A stretch of 64,000 nucleotides of DNA from Streptomyces sp. SCL15-4 (GCF_033366695.1 NZ_JAOBTQ010000001.1:744001-808000); one strand, 5' to 3'; positions 47,666-56,496 are shown, counted from the stretch's first letter. Numbers and translations are program-made. The notes: generated by a model not told the origin, from the letters alone.

Positions 47666-49354
47666 ATGGACTACTACGACCTCGGCAGTCACGGCCGGAC
47701 CGTGACGACGACGTCCGCCGAGGCGCAGACCTGGTTCGACCGCGGGCTGAACTGGACGTACGCCTTCCACCACGAGGAGGCCGTGCGCTGTTTCGAGGCC
47801 GCCGGCGCGGCGGACCCCGGCTGTGCCATGGCCGACTGGGGCCTGGCCTACGCGCTCGGCCCCAACTACAACAAGCCCTGGGACGCCTTCGACGAGCGGG
47901 ATCTCGGGCGGACGGTGGAGCGTGCGCACGCCGCCGTGCGACGCGCGCACGCGAAGGCGGCCGGCGCCGCCCCGGTCGAGCGGGCCCTCATCGACGCGCT
48001 GGCAGCCCGCTACCCGCGCGCCGCGTCCCCGGACGCCGAGGAGGGCCCGGTGTGGAACGCCGCCTACGCCGACGGCATGCGGGCCGCGTACCGGCTGGCG
48101 CCCGACGACCCCGACGTGGCCGCCCTGTACGCCGACGCCCTGATGAGCCTGACGCCGTGGCGGCTGTGGGACATCCGCACGGGCGAGCCGGCCCCGGGCT
48201 CGCGCACCGCCGAGGCCGGGGCGGTGCTGGAGCGGGCGCTCGCCACGGAGGCGGGCGCACGGCATCCGGGCCTGCTGCACCTGTACGTCCACCTGATGGA
48301 GATGTCCCCCGCCCCCGAGGCCGCGCTGCCCGCGGGCGACCGGCTGCGTGATCTGGTGCCGGACGCGGGACACCTCCTGCACATGCCGTCCCACCTGGAG
48401 GTGCTCTGCGGTGACTACCGCCGGGTCGTCTCCGACAACACGGCGGCGATCGCGGCCGACGAGAAGTTCCACGCCCGGGCCGGCGCGATGAACTTCTACA
48501 CCCTGTACCGGTGTCACAACCTGCACTTCAAGATCTACGGCGCGATGTTCCTCGGCCGCTTCCGGGACGCCGTCGAGACGGCGGAGCGGCTCGAAGCGGC
48601 GGTGCCCGAGGAGTTGCTGCGCGTGGACAGCCCGCCGATGGCGGACTGGCTGGAGGGGTTCGTCGCGATGCGGGTGCACGTGCTCGTCCGCTTCGGCCGC
48701 TGGGACGACATCCTGCGCCTGCCGCTGCCCGCCGACGCGCGGCTGTACTGCGTGACCACGGCCATGCTGCGCTACGCGCGCGGGGTCGCGCTCTCGGCCC
48801 TCGGCCGCACCGAGGAGGCCGCGAGGGAACGCGAGCTGTTCCGCGCCGCGGCCGTCCGGGTCCCCGGGACCCGGACGCTGTTCAACAACACCTGTACGGA
48901 CATCCTGGCGATCGCCGCGGCCATGCTCGACGGGGAACTGGAGTACCGCAAGGGCCGTTACGACGCGGCGTTCGCGGCCCTGCGCCGGTCGGTCGAGCTG
49001 AGCGACGGCCTGGCGTACGACGAGCCGTGGGGATGGATGCAGCCGGCCCGGCACGCGTACGGCGCGCTGCTCCTCGAACAGGGCCGTGTCGAGGAGGCCG
49101 AGGCCGTCTACCGCGCCGACCTGGGCCTCGACGACACGCTGCCGCGCCCGCTCCAGCACCCGAACAACGTCTGGGCGCTGCACGGCCTGCACGAGTGCCT
49201 CGTACGGCTCGGCAAGGAGGGCGAGGCCCGGCTCGTGGCGCGGCAGTTGAGGCTCGCCGCCGCGCTGGCGGACGTACCGGTCGAGGCGTCCTGCTTCTGC
49301 CGGCTGGAGACCGCCGCGCACCGCACGCCTCCGCACGAGTGCTGTGCCGGCTGA
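47666..49354 (+). CDS. Tetratricopeptide-repeat protein of unknown function
   Basis: A 562-residue soluble helical repeat protein. TPR-like helices include AQTWFDRGLNWTYAFHHEEA, CAMADWGLAYALGPNYNKPW, LSALGRTEEAARERELFRAA and GALLLEQGRVEEAEAVYRAD. The central segment LLHLYVHLMEMS and AGHLLHMPSHLEVL, plus NFYTLYRCHNLHFKIYGAMF, is His-rich and may bind a metal. It ends with a Cys cluster (ASCFCRLETAAHRTPPHECC). ATG 47666 follows gaggga. It is divergent from the symporter operon but has its own short promoter region. No enzyme motif is recognised. Confidence 0.87.
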   Translation: MDYYDLGSHGRTVTTTSAEAQTWFDRGLNWTYAFHHEEAVRCFEAAGAADPGCAMADWGLAYALGPNYNKPWDAFDERDLGRTVERAHAAVRRAHAKAAGAAPVERALIDALAARYPRAASPDAEEGPVWNAAYADGMRAAYRLAPDDPDVAALYADALMSLTPWRLWDIRTGEPAPGSRTAEAGAVLERALATEAGARHPGLLHLYVHLMEMSPAPEAALPAGDRLRDLVPDAGHLLHMPSHLEVLCGDYRRVVSDNTAAIAADEKFHARAGAMNFYTLYRCHNLHFKIYGAMFLGRFRDAVETAERLEAAVPEELLRVDSPPMADWLEGFVAMRVHVLVRFGRWDDILRLPLPADARLYCVTTAMLRYARGVALSALGRTEEAARERELFRAAAVRVPGTRTLFNNTCTDILAIAAAMLDGELEYRKGRYDAAFAALRRSVELSDGLAYDEPWGWMQPARHAYGALLLEQGRVEEAEAVYRADLGLDDTLPRPLQHPNNVWALHGLHECLVRLGKEGEARLVARQLRLAAALADVPVEASCFCRLETAAHRTPPHECCAG

Positions 49355-49463
49355 GCACGGCCGGCCGCCGGACCGGGCCCGCGTCGGGCCGGCCGGGACC
49401 GGACATCTGCGCTCGGTGTCCGGCGGGCGCGGCGATCGCGCCGGACGGGTTCGAGCGGGGAGT

Positions 49464-49613
49464 GTGCGGCTCGGCACCGGCTACGCGTATGACGACGTGC
49501 TCGGCTCCCGGACGGTGTCGGCCCTGTTCCGGGCGTACGTCGACGACATCGCCGAGCGCAGGGGCTGCACGCATGTGACGTACCCGGACGCGGCGGACTT
49601 CCGCCATCTGTGA
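49464..49613 (+). CDS. Small ORF or gene fragment
   Basis: A 49-residue frame (VRLGTGYAYDDVLGSRTVSA then LFRAYVDDIAERRGC) with a protein-like pattern, starting at GTG 49464, where gcgggga lies directly against the start. It could be the end of a deleted gene, since the first residues look like the inside of a domain. It ends 12 bp before the convergent metal-ATPase gene. No family is recognised. Confidence 0.35.
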   Translation: MRLGTGYAYDDVLGSRTVSALFRAYVDDIAERRGCTHVTYPDAADFRHL

Positions 49614-49625
49614 GGTTCGTCCAGG

Positions 49626-51617
49626 TCACTCCGGCGCGTCCGCAAGGGCCCTTCGCCAGGCGGCCTCGCGCAGCAGCCGCAGCCCGTTGAGGCCGACGAG
49701 GACGGTGGACCCCTCGTGGCCCGCGACACCGAGCGGCAGCGGCAGGTCGCCGGCCAGGTCCCAGACCACCAGTCCGGCGATGAAGACACCGGCGACGACG
49801 AGGTTCTGGACGACCAGGGCGCGGGCCCGGCGGGACAGGGAGACCACGGCGGGCACGGTGATGAGTTCGTCGCGGACCACGACCGCGTCGGCGGTCTCCA
49901 GCGCCAGGTCGGAGCCCGCCCGGCCCATGGCGACGCCGGTGTGGGCGGCGGCCAGCGCGGGTGCGTCGTTGACGCCGTCGCCGACCACCATCACCTTGCG
50001 GCCGGCGGCCTGGAGTTCCCGGACCGCGCGCACCTTGTCCTCGGGCAGCAGCCCGGCCCGGACGTCCTCGATGCCGGCCTCGGCGGCGAGGCGGGCGGCG
50101 GCGCGCGGGTTGTCGCCGGTCAGCAGCACGGGAGCGGTGCCGGTGCGGGCGGTCAGGGCGCCGACGGTGCGCGCCGCGTCCGGGCGGAGCCGGTCGGCGA
50201 TGCCGAGCAGGCCCGCCGGGCCGCCGTCCACGATGACCAGCACGGCCGTCCGGCCGCCCTCCTCCAGTTCGGCGGCGAGGACGGCCGCCCGGGCGGCCTC
50301 CGCTGCCGTGGCCCCGGCCGGCGGCCGGGAAGGCCGGCCGACCGCGACCGACCGCCCGTCCACGGTGGCGGTGACACCGATACCCGGAGTGGAGGCGAAG
50401 CCGTCCGCGGCCGGCAGGTCCGTACCCCGCTCCCGTGCCGCGTCCACGACGGCCCGCGCCAGCGGATGCTCGCTCGGGCGCTCGGCGGCGGCCGCGAGGC
50501 GCAGCAGCGTGTCCGCGTCGACGCCGGAGCCGGTCAGCGGCCGTACGTCGGTGACGCGCGGAGTGCCCTCGGTGAGGGTGCCGGTCTTGTCGAACGCCAC
50601 CGCGTCCACCTGTGCCAGCTGTTCCATCACCACGGCGGACTTGACGAGGACTCCGTGCCGTCCGGCGTTGGCGATGGCCGACATCAGCGGCGGCATGGTG
50701 GCCAGCACCACCGCGCACGGCGAGGCGACGATCATGAAGGTCATGGCCCGCAGCAGGGCGCCGGTGAGGTCGTCTCCGAGGGCGAGCGGGACGAGGAACA
50801 CCGCGAGGGTCGCCGCCACCATGCCCAGCGAGTAGCGCTGTTCGACCTTCTCGATGAACAGCTGTGTCGGTGCCTTGGTCTGCGAGGCCTCCTCGACCAT
50901 GCGCACGATCCGGGCGATGACCGTGTCGGACGCGTCCCGCTCGACGCGGACGCGCAGGGCGCCGCTGCCGTTGAGGGTCCCGGCGAAGACCTCGTCGCCC
51001 TGTTCCTTGGTCACCGGCAGCGGTTCGCCCGTGATGGTCGCCTGGTCGACGTCGCTGCGCCCGTCGAGCACCCGCCCGTCGGCGCCCACGCGTTCTCCGG
51101 GCCGTACGAGGACGATGTCGCCGACGGTGAGGTCCGCGACGGCGACGGTCTCCTCGCCGTCGCCGTCGCCGAGGCGGGTCGCCGTGGCGGGCGCGAGGTC
51201 GAGCAGTCCGCGCACGGAGTCGGCGGTGCGGGCGGTGGCCAGGGCCTCCAGCGCGCCGGAGGTGGTGAAGATGACGATCAGCAGCGCGCCGTCCATGACC
51301 TGCCCGATCGCCGCCGCCCCGAGCGCGGCCACGACCATCAGCAGGTCGACGTCGAGGCTCTTCTCGCCGAGGGCGCGCAGGCCCGCCCAGCCGGGTTCCC
51401 AGCCGCCGGCCGCGTAGGTGAGCGCGTACAGCGGGCCCCAGAGCCAGGCGGGGGCGCCGGTCAGGTGCAGGGGCAGCGCGAGCAGGAAGCAGACGGTGGC
51501 CGCGGCGGCCCAGCGGGCCTCGGGCAGGGAGAGGAAGGGGGTGCGGCGCCGCGGGGCGGTCCCGCCGGGCGCGGGTGCCGCGTGGCCGGCCGGGGCCGGG
51601 GCGAGTGCGGAGGTCAT
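49626..51617 (-). CDS. P1B-4-type heavy-metal-exporting ATPase (cobalt/iron/nickel class)
   Basis: A 663-residue metal pump. It has paired membrane helices near the start (TVCFLLALPLHLTG, LLMVVAALGAAAIGQVMDGA), the actuator motif ATITGEPLPVTK, the membrane metal motif IVASPCAVVLATMPP (SPC rather than CPC), the phospho-Asp in AFDKTGTLTEGTP, and GDGVNDAPALA. The SPC motif and the late helix HEGSTVLVGLNGLRLL mark subclass P1B-4 (CoaT/CtpD-like), which exports Co2+ and sometimes Fe2+ or Ni2+. The N-terminus has no CxxC metal domain. It is divergent from an NmtR-like ArsR gene. Confidence 0.94.
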   Translation of the reverse strand: MTSALAPAPAGHAAPAPGGTAPRRRTPFLSLPEARWAAAATVCFLLALPLHLTGAPAWLWGPLYALTYAAGGWEPGWAGLRALGEKSLDVDLLMVVAALGAAAIGQVMDGALLIVIFTTSGALEALATARTADSVRGLLDLAPATATRLGDGDGEETVAVADLTVGDIVLVRPGERVGADGRVLDGRSDVDQATITGEPLPVTKEQGDEVFAGTLNGSGALRVRVERDASDTVIARIVRMVEEASQTKAPTQLFIEKVEQRYSLGMVAATLAVFLVPLALGDDLTGALLRAMTFMIVASPCAVVLATMPPLMSAIANAGRHGVLVKSAVVMEQLAQVDAVAFDKTGTLTEGTPRVTDVRPLTGSGVDADTLLRLAAAAERPSEHPLARAVVDAARERGTDLPAADGFASTPGIGVTATVDGRSVAVGRPSRPPAGATAAEAARAAVLAAELEEGGRTAVLVIVDGGPAGLLGIADRLRPDAARTVGALTARTGTAPVLLTGDNPRAAARLAAEAGIEDVRAGLLPEDKVRAVRELQAAGRKVMVVGDGVNDAPALAAAHTGVAMGRAGSDLALETADAVVVRDELITVPAVVSLSRRARALVVQNLVVAGVFIAGLVVWDLAGDLPLPLGVAGHEGSTVLVGLNGLRLLREAAWRRALADAPE

Positions 51618-51694
51618 CGGCAGAGTCCTTCACGGGGCGTGACGAGTCAGCGGCCGGCGCGGGGCGGTGCCGCTCCTCCACCGTACAGGATCAA

Positions 51695-51710
51695 ATGAAG
51701 ACCTATTCAT
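51695..51710. promoter_or_regulatory. Candidate ArsR operator ATGAA-N6-TTCAT
   Basis: An inverted repeat lies between the divergent ATPase and ArsR genes, in an AT-rich patch. ArsR-family sensors bind imperfect dyads of this size, and one site here could control both genes. Confidence 0.6.
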
Positions 51711-51752
51711 GTATTCGCTTCCGGCCTGCCCTGCCTCCGTAGGATGGAGGGC

Positions 51753-52133
51753 ATGGGCCACGGAGTCGACGCCAAGAACACCGCCACCGCGCGCCAGCGC
51801 CTGGAGACCGTGGGCGCCGCCGATGTGGCCGCGACCCTCCAGGCCCTGGCGACGCCGTCCCGGCTGCGGATCCTGGCCCGCCTCCAGGAAGGCCCGTGCG
51901 CCGCGACCGAGCTGGCCGACGCCGTCGGCATGGAACAGTCCGCCTGCTCCCACCAGCTGCGCCTGCTGCGCAACCTCGGCCTGGTGGCCGGGGAGCGCCG
52001 GGGCCGCTCGGTCATCTACGCCCTCTACGACAACCACGTGGCCGAACTCCTGGAACAGGCCCTTTACCACGTCGAACACCTGCGCCTCGGCTTGCGCGAC
52101 ACGTCACCGACGGCGGTCGCCGCGGCTCGCTGA
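51753..52133 (+). CDS. ArsR-family metal sensor, NmtR-like (Ni/Co)
   Basis: A 126-residue winged-helix repressor (VAATLQALATPSRLRILARL, ATELADAVGMEQSACSHQLR, LLRNLGLVAGERRGRSVIYA). Helix alpha-5 reads YDNHVAELLEQALYHVEHLRLG; the D-x-H and H-x2-H pattern is that of the NmtR site, which binds Ni2+ or Co2+. This matches a P1B-4 efflux pump as target. ATG 51753 lies seven bases after a TAGGAT -10-like box (51740-51745), so the message may be leaderless; ATG 51744 overlaps that box and is less likely. Binding of metal would free the shared operator. Confidence 0.92.
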   Translation: MGHGVDAKNTATARQRLETVGAADVAATLQALATPSRLRILARLQEGPCAATELADAVGMEQSACSHQLRLLRNLGLVAGERRGRSVIYALYDNHVAELLEQALYHVEHLRLGLRDTSPTAVAAAR

Positions 52134-52196
52134 GAACCGCTCGCGGGTGACCGGAGCCGGCGGTCCGACGAGCCGGCGAAGACGGCCGTACCGGTT

Positions 52197-53258
52197 TCAG
52201 AGGCCGAAGAGGAAGGCCGCGTATCCGCACTCCTCCTCGACCCAGTGCCGCCGGCAGCGCATCCCGTGTTCGCCGAGCGCGCGCACGATGCCGTCCACCG
52301 TGAACTTGCGCACCACGTCGTGGAGGAGCAGCTCGCCGGCGTCGAAGTCCACCGTCAGCCCCAGCCCGGGCAACGTCACCCGCTGCCGTCGCAGGCTGCG
52401 GATGCCGCCGAGCACCTCGCGCCGTGCCACGTCGTAGGCGAGTTCCGGCTCGAAGGCGTCGACGTCGAAGTCGGCGTCGTAGCGGCGGTTGAGGTGGAGG
52501 AGGGTGTTCAGGGCGAACATCCGGCGGACGGGGCGCGGCCCGGTGTACCCGGCCCCGTAGGCACGCCGCACCGCCTCGGCCGGTTCGGACAGGTCCACGC
52601 AGACCAGCAGGTGATCGTTCGGGGCGCAGCCGGCGCGCACGGCCCGCAGGAAGCGCGCCTGCTCGGATGCGGACAGGTTGCCGAGCGTGTTGCCGAGCAA
52701 CGCCAGGAGGCGGCCGCCCGTGCCGTCGCCCGCGGTCGCGGAGCCGTTCGCGACGGCGACCCGCCGCGCGCGGCGCAGCCAGGGCAGGGCGGTCAGGAAG
52801 TCGCCGTGCACGGCGGTGACCCGGGCTTGCGGCCAGCGCCGCCGGATACGGGCGGCGGCCTGCCGCATCGGCTCGGGGCTGACGTCCACGCCCGTGTACG
52901 CCCGCAGCAGGCCGTGCCCGTCCATGGCCGCGAGCAGGATCTCGGCCTTGCGCGCACTGCCCGCCCCGAGGTCCACCAGCTCGGCCGGCTTCGCCAGGCC
53001 GACCAGGTCGTCGCCGTGCTCGGTCAGCAGCCACCGTTCGGCCCGGGGCGGGTAGTAGTCGGGCAGGCGCGTGATCTCCTCGAAGAGTCGCGAACCGGTC
53101 TCGTCGTAGCCGAAGACCGACGGAATCCTGCGGTGCCGTGCCGGAGCGGGCGCGGTGAGCCCGGCCCGGAGTTCCTCCTCCGGCGTACCGGCCTCACCGT
53201 CGGCCGCCGACGGCAGTTCGACCTCCGTGACCGGCGCCGCCGTGCGTGACTCGGTCAT
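52197..53258 (-). CDS. EgtD-like SAM-dependent methyltransferase
   Basis: A 353-residue protein of the EgtD (histidine N-alpha-methyltransferase) superfamily. It shows YDETGSRLFEEITRLPDYYP and RAERWLLTEHGDDL, the SAM motif LVDLGAGSARKAEILLAAM, and LALLGNTLGNLSASEQARFL. In known EgtD the C-terminal E-x-S pair that holds histidine lies in an EIS-x-KF-like stretch; here the region reads LLLHDVVRKFTVDGIVRAL, so these residues differ. No egtA, egtB or egtC gene is near, so ergothioneine synthesis is not supported. Methylation of another amine is possible. ATG 53258 follows gaggaggacggg. Confidence 0.82.
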   Translation of the reverse strand: MTESRTAAPVTEVELPSAADGEAGTPEEELRAGLTAPAPARHRRIPSVFGYDETGSRLFEEITRLPDYYPPRAERWLLTEHGDDLVGLAKPAELVDLGAGSARKAEILLAAMDGHGLLRAYTGVDVSPEPMRQAAARIRRRWPQARVTAVHGDFLTALPWLRRARRVAVANGSATAGDGTGGRLLALLGNTLGNLSASEQARFLRAVRAGCAPNDHLLVCVDLSEPAEAVRRAYGAGYTGPRPVRRMFALNTLLHLNRRYDADFDVDAFEPELAYDVARREVLGGIRSLRRQRVTLPGLGLTVDFDAGELLLHDVVRKFTVDGIVRALGEHGMRCRRHWVEEECGYAAFLFGL

Positions 53259-53429
53259 CCCGTCCTCCTCGCCGGCGACGAGTCGCCGAAGGGTGCTTCC
53301 TCACGGAAGGCATCCCGATAAAAGGCATATGGAGTATGACTCTCATACATACAACATTTCATGGTCGGCGGCAGCTTCGAGGATGCGCCGCGGCCCCGGC
53401 CCGGCAGGACCGCCGGGCCGGAAGCGGGC

Positions 53430-54026
53430 TCATTCGCCGACCGGTTCTCCCACGTTCGCCCGGAACTTGCCGATGACGTTCCCTGCCGGGCCGTAGCCGC
53501 AGACGATGTACGTCTCGTACGCCTCGCCGCCGGCCGGTCGTCCCGCGGCCCGGCCGCAGCCGAGCACGCTGGTGGACTTCCACACGACCTGGGTGAAGGA
53601 GCCGGTGTCGGGCGAGTAGCCGGGCCGGTCCCAGTCGTAGCCGCCCGTCCAGCGGGCCTCGTACCAGAGCCGCACCGCCTCCTCGCAGGACGCCGGCTCG
53701 TCCTCGTACGTCGCGAACCAGAAGCGGTTCTCCCCATAGCCCCGCGTCCCCGGTGACGGTGTGCGGCCCTCCTGCGCCGAGGCATCCCGGGCACGGCGCA
53801 CGGCGTGCGCGATGGCCGCGTCGTCCAGGACGAGCGGCGGGGCGCCGTGCCGGGCGCGGTAGGAGTTGTGCGCCGCGAGGCACTCCTCGTTGAACGCCTC
53901 GTCCGTGGTGTCGGGCAGGACCGGACGGCCGTCCGACGCCTGCGACGCGTGTACGGGCTGCCCCGTGACGACCGCGGTCGACGCCGCCGCCGCGAGCGCC
54001 AGAACTCCCTTTGTGAGCCGGCCCAT
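53430..54026 (-). CDS. Secreted CAP-domain (SCP/PR-1-like) protein
   Basis: A 198-residue exported protein with a signal peptide (LTKGVLALAAAASTAVVTGQ, PVHASQAS) and one CAP domain: FNEECLAAHNSYRARHGAPPL, GYGENRFWFATYEDE, FTQVVWKSTSVLGCGRA and YIVCGYGPAGNVIGKFRANV. The possible metal-binding pattern (His in AHNSYR, Glu in GYGENR) is present, but the second CAP His (often 'HFTQVVW') is replaced by GSFTQVVW. Bacterial CAP proteins bind sterols or peptides or act as proteases; the role is unknown. ATG 54026 follows gaggag. Confidence 0.92.
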   Translation of the reverse strand: MGRLTKGVLALAAAASTAVVTGQPVHASQASDGRPVLPDTTDEAFNEECLAAHNSYRARHGAPPLVLDDAAIAHAVRRARDASAQEGRTPSPGTRGYGENRFWFATYEDEPASCEEAVRLWYEARWTGGYDWDRPGYSPDTGSFTQVVWKSTSVLGCGRAAGRPAGGEAYETYIVCGYGPAGNVIGKFRANVGEPVGE

Positions 54027-54336
54027 TGCTCCTCCTCGTACGTACGCCGCGAGTGCCGGGGCCGCTCGGCCGCCGGGCAGGTCCCATCAAAGAGCCCCGA
54101 TCCACCCGCGCGTCGCCGCGCCTCGCGCGCCATCACCCGTTCGCGGGACACGGTGACCCGGTGCCGCGCACGACCGTGCCGTCCGGCGCGTGGGATGACG
54201 GTCGTCGGCGCGTGGGATGACGGTCGCCGTCGTGTCGGCGGCTCGCCTAGGGCGCGCGGGTCGTGGAGGAGGAGAGGCGCCGCTGAGCCGCCGAGGACAG
54301 CCCGGACACGGCGGGCCCGTCGGTGCCGTACGGCGG
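54027..54336. other. Gene-free interval with a 22-bp tandem repeat
   Basis: This 310-bp region has no credible gene. Two direct 22-bp copies, core gcgcgtgggatgacggtcg, lie at 54184-54205 and 54206-54227. They may be an operator pair or a chance duplication; no regulator is adjacent. Confidence 0.45.
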
Positions 54337-55191
54337 TCAGGTCGGGTCGGAGACGCCTTCCGGCGCGTCCAGGCCCTCGCCGCCGGTACGGGGTTGCCCG
54401 GTGTCCGGCCGGTCCTGCGGGGAGCGGGCGCCACCGCTGCCGGAGGCGCCCGGACGGCGGCGGACGCGGACCGTGCGCGGCAAGGCCGTGGTGGCGGCCG
54501 GGGCCGGTCCGCCCAGGGCCTCGGTCACGGCTATCTCGACGCCGCCGCTGTACAGCGCCGACAGGTTGTAGAGGAAGGCCCCCAGCGTCACCAGGCCGGT
54601 GCCCAGGACGACTTCCACGATGACGACGCCGACCGCGACGGCCAGGAAGGTGCCGAAGGCGGGCAGGACGTCCGGGGCCATGGCGTTCACCATGATCCAG
54701 GAGACGCCCGCCGTGGCGACCACCAGCACACCGAGGCCGGCCAGCAGAAGGAAGCTCGTCACCATCGTCGACCAGGGGTCGGCCTCCTCCAGACGCAGCC
54801 GTATCGGCCGCCTGCCGGAAGGCCTCGGCGACCCACCGCGCGGCATCCGTCGCGTCCAGGCACCGGGCACCGGGTGGGGCCGGGCCGCGTCGGCCGGCGC
54901 GAACTGCTTGGGCCGTCCGGGTGATTCCGGTGATGCAGGAGGTCCCGCTGGTCCGGGTGGCCCCACGGGAGCGGGATACCCCGGTGCCGGGTCCCGCACG
55001 TCCTCGGCGCGGCCGGACCGCTCCGGCGGCGGGGACGGCCCGTCGCCGGGTATCGGCCCGGGCTCTTCCGGCGGCACCGCGCGCCGGCGGCCGGTCGGCC
55101 CGGTCTTCGCGGAGGGGCCGGAACCGCCGTCCTGCCTGGGTGTCATCCGTCCGCGGAAGGTGCCGCTGGGCCTGCGCTTGGCTCGGCTCAT
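54337..55191 (-). CDS. DUF3566-type membrane protein with a long disordered N-terminus
   Basis: A 284-residue protein. The first 130 residues are Pro/Gly/Arg-rich. The conserved part IRLRLEEADPWSTMVTSFLL to VLGTGLVTLGAFLYNLSALYSGG (about 131-225) has two membrane helices and matches DUF3566 proteins, one copy of which normally sits beside gyrA in Streptomyces. This is a distant paralogue. It ends with a polar tail. The likely topology is both termini inside. ATG 55191 is chosen since MSRAKRR is a normal start; gggagacagg lies upstream. Function is unknown. Confidence 0.82.
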   Translation of the reverse strand: MSRAKRRPSGTFRGRMTPRQDGGSGPSAKTGPTGRRRAVPPEEPGPIPGDGPSPPPERSGRAEDVRDPAPGYPAPVGPPGPAGPPASPESPGRPKQFAPADAARPHPVPGAWTRRMPRGGSPRPSGRRPIRLRLEEADPWSTMVTSFLLLAGLGVLVVATAGVSWIMVNAMAPDVLPAFGTFLAVAVGVVIVEVVLGTGLVTLGAFLYNLSALYSGGVEIAVTEALGGPAPAATTALPRTVRVRRRPGASGSGGARSPQDRPDTGQPRTGGEGLDAPEGVSDPT

Positions 55192-55719
55192 GCCTGTCTC
55201 CCTGACTGGCCTGGCAGCCGGGCCGCGCCGTCCACCGTCGAACGGGCCTCCGTCGACCGCCAGGCGGCCTCTGGGGCCTGCTGGTCCGTGAATCCGACGG
55301 TATCGGCACTTTTGCCCGCATGCACCCGCGAGAGGTACGGCGGAGGACCGCGGCACGGAGGCGGTACTCGACGCCGTCGGCCGGTGCGGGAGGCGCCGAG
55401 GTACGGGAAGCCGGGGAGCGGATCGGTGCGCGGGCCGGTGTGGCCGGTGGCGGCCGGCTCACGGGAGGGCGGGCCCGGTCGCCGTTCGCTCCGTGGACGG
55501 TGACGGTCCGCCGTCCGTCCACGGACCGGGGAGAACACGAAGCCGAAGGCCACATCGGCCCGCCCCGCCACCGCTTGCGCCGGCAACGCCCGGCTGGACC
55601 TGACGGGACCCGTTCGCCGTCACCGCGGCCCACCGCATCAGCGTGGACACCGAGGCGGACCGCCGCCGGTCCCGGTGCGGTGCCGGGTGCCGGACGTTTC
55701 GACGGGGGTCGGCGGACGC
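55192..55719. other. Gene-free interval of about 530 bp
   Basis: No frame here has both a ribosome binding site and protein-like composition; those that are open are arginine/proline-rich shadow frames. No repeat, hairpin of note or RNA gene was recognised. It holds the promoter for the DUF3566 gene. Confidence 0.4.
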
Positions 55720-56496
55720 TCAGTGGCCGGAGCGGTCCGTCGCCCGGGACGCCGGTTGGCCGTGGCGGAGCCAGTCCTCGTAGCGAGTGGTCGCGCGGTG
55801 CGCGGTGTCGTCACCGATGAGCGCACCGTCCGGCATGCCCGCGAACAGGCCGGCGGTCTCGTCGGTGACGACACTGCGGCCGTCCGGCCGCACCGCCAGC
55901 GTGATCTCGCCGAGCCGGTCGAGGCGGTGCACCTCGGGACCGGCGATGTCGCGCACGCCGTACGACGGTTCGCCGAGGGCCGTCTCGGTGACGGCGGAGG
56001 CGACGTCGGCGGAGGCCATCGGGCGCAGCCGGGTGGACGGCAGGCGCACCCGGCCGTTCTCCGTCGACATGTCCATCACCGGAGCAACGAACTCGAAGAA
56101 CTGCGTGGCACGCACGATGCTGAACGGGACCCCGCCGTCCCGGACGGCCTCCTCCTGCGCGACCTTGGCCCGGTAGTAGCCGTAGTCGGGCACCCGGTCG
56201 ACGCCGACGATGGAGAGCGTGACATGGTGCCGGACGCCCGCCTCCTTCTCGGCCTCGCTCAGGTGCCGTGCCGAGCGGGTGAAGAAGTCCAGTGCGGGCT
56301 CGGTGTCGAAGGACGGGGAGTTCGACACGTCCACCACCACGTCGGCGCCGTCGAGGACCTGGGCCAGGCCCTGGCCGGTGACGGTGTCGACGCCCGTGGA
56401 AGGAGAGGCGGCCACGGCCTCGTGGCCTCGGTCGCGCACCAGCGCGACCACCTGCGAGCCGATGAGCCCGGTACCGCCGACGACCACGATCTTCAT
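55720..56496 (-). CDS. NAD(P)-binding atypical SDR (NmrA-like) protein
   Basis: A 258-residue protein. It begins MKIVVVGGTGLIGSQVVALV, the glycine-rich NAD(P) motif of atypical short-chain dehydrogenases, then GADVVVDVSNSPSFD, a YYRAKVAQEEAVR segment with Tyr and Lys, and VPFSIVRATQFFEF. Such proteins act as redox sensors or quinone/aldehyde reductases. ATG 56496 follows gagagagcg. It lies 143 bp downstream of a DHFR-like gene on the same strand and may be co-transcribed. The substrate is unknown. Confidence 0.88.
   Translation of the reverse strand: MKIVVVGGTGLIGSQVVALVRDRGHEAVAASPSTGVDTVTGQGLAQVLDGADVVVDVSNSPSFDTEPALDFFTRSARHLSEAEKEAGVRHHVTLSIVGVDRVPDYGYYRAKVAQEEAVRDGGVPFSIVRATQFFEFVAPVMDMSTENGRVRLPSTRLRPMASADVASAVTETALGEPSYGVRDIAGPEVHRLDRLGEITLAVRPDGRSVVTDETAGLFAGMPDGALIGDDTAHRATTRYEDWLRHGQPASRATDRSGH

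Noticed and set aside
52197..53258. An ergothioneine gene cluster
   Set aside because: Only an EgtD-like gene is present; EgtA, EgtB, EgtC and EgtE are absent nearby, and key EgtD substrate residues differ.
55320..55820. A 166-codon plus-strand frame in the 530-bp gap before the SDR gene
   Set aside because: It runs into the SDR gene on the opposite strand, has arginine-rich shadow composition and no ribosome binding site.
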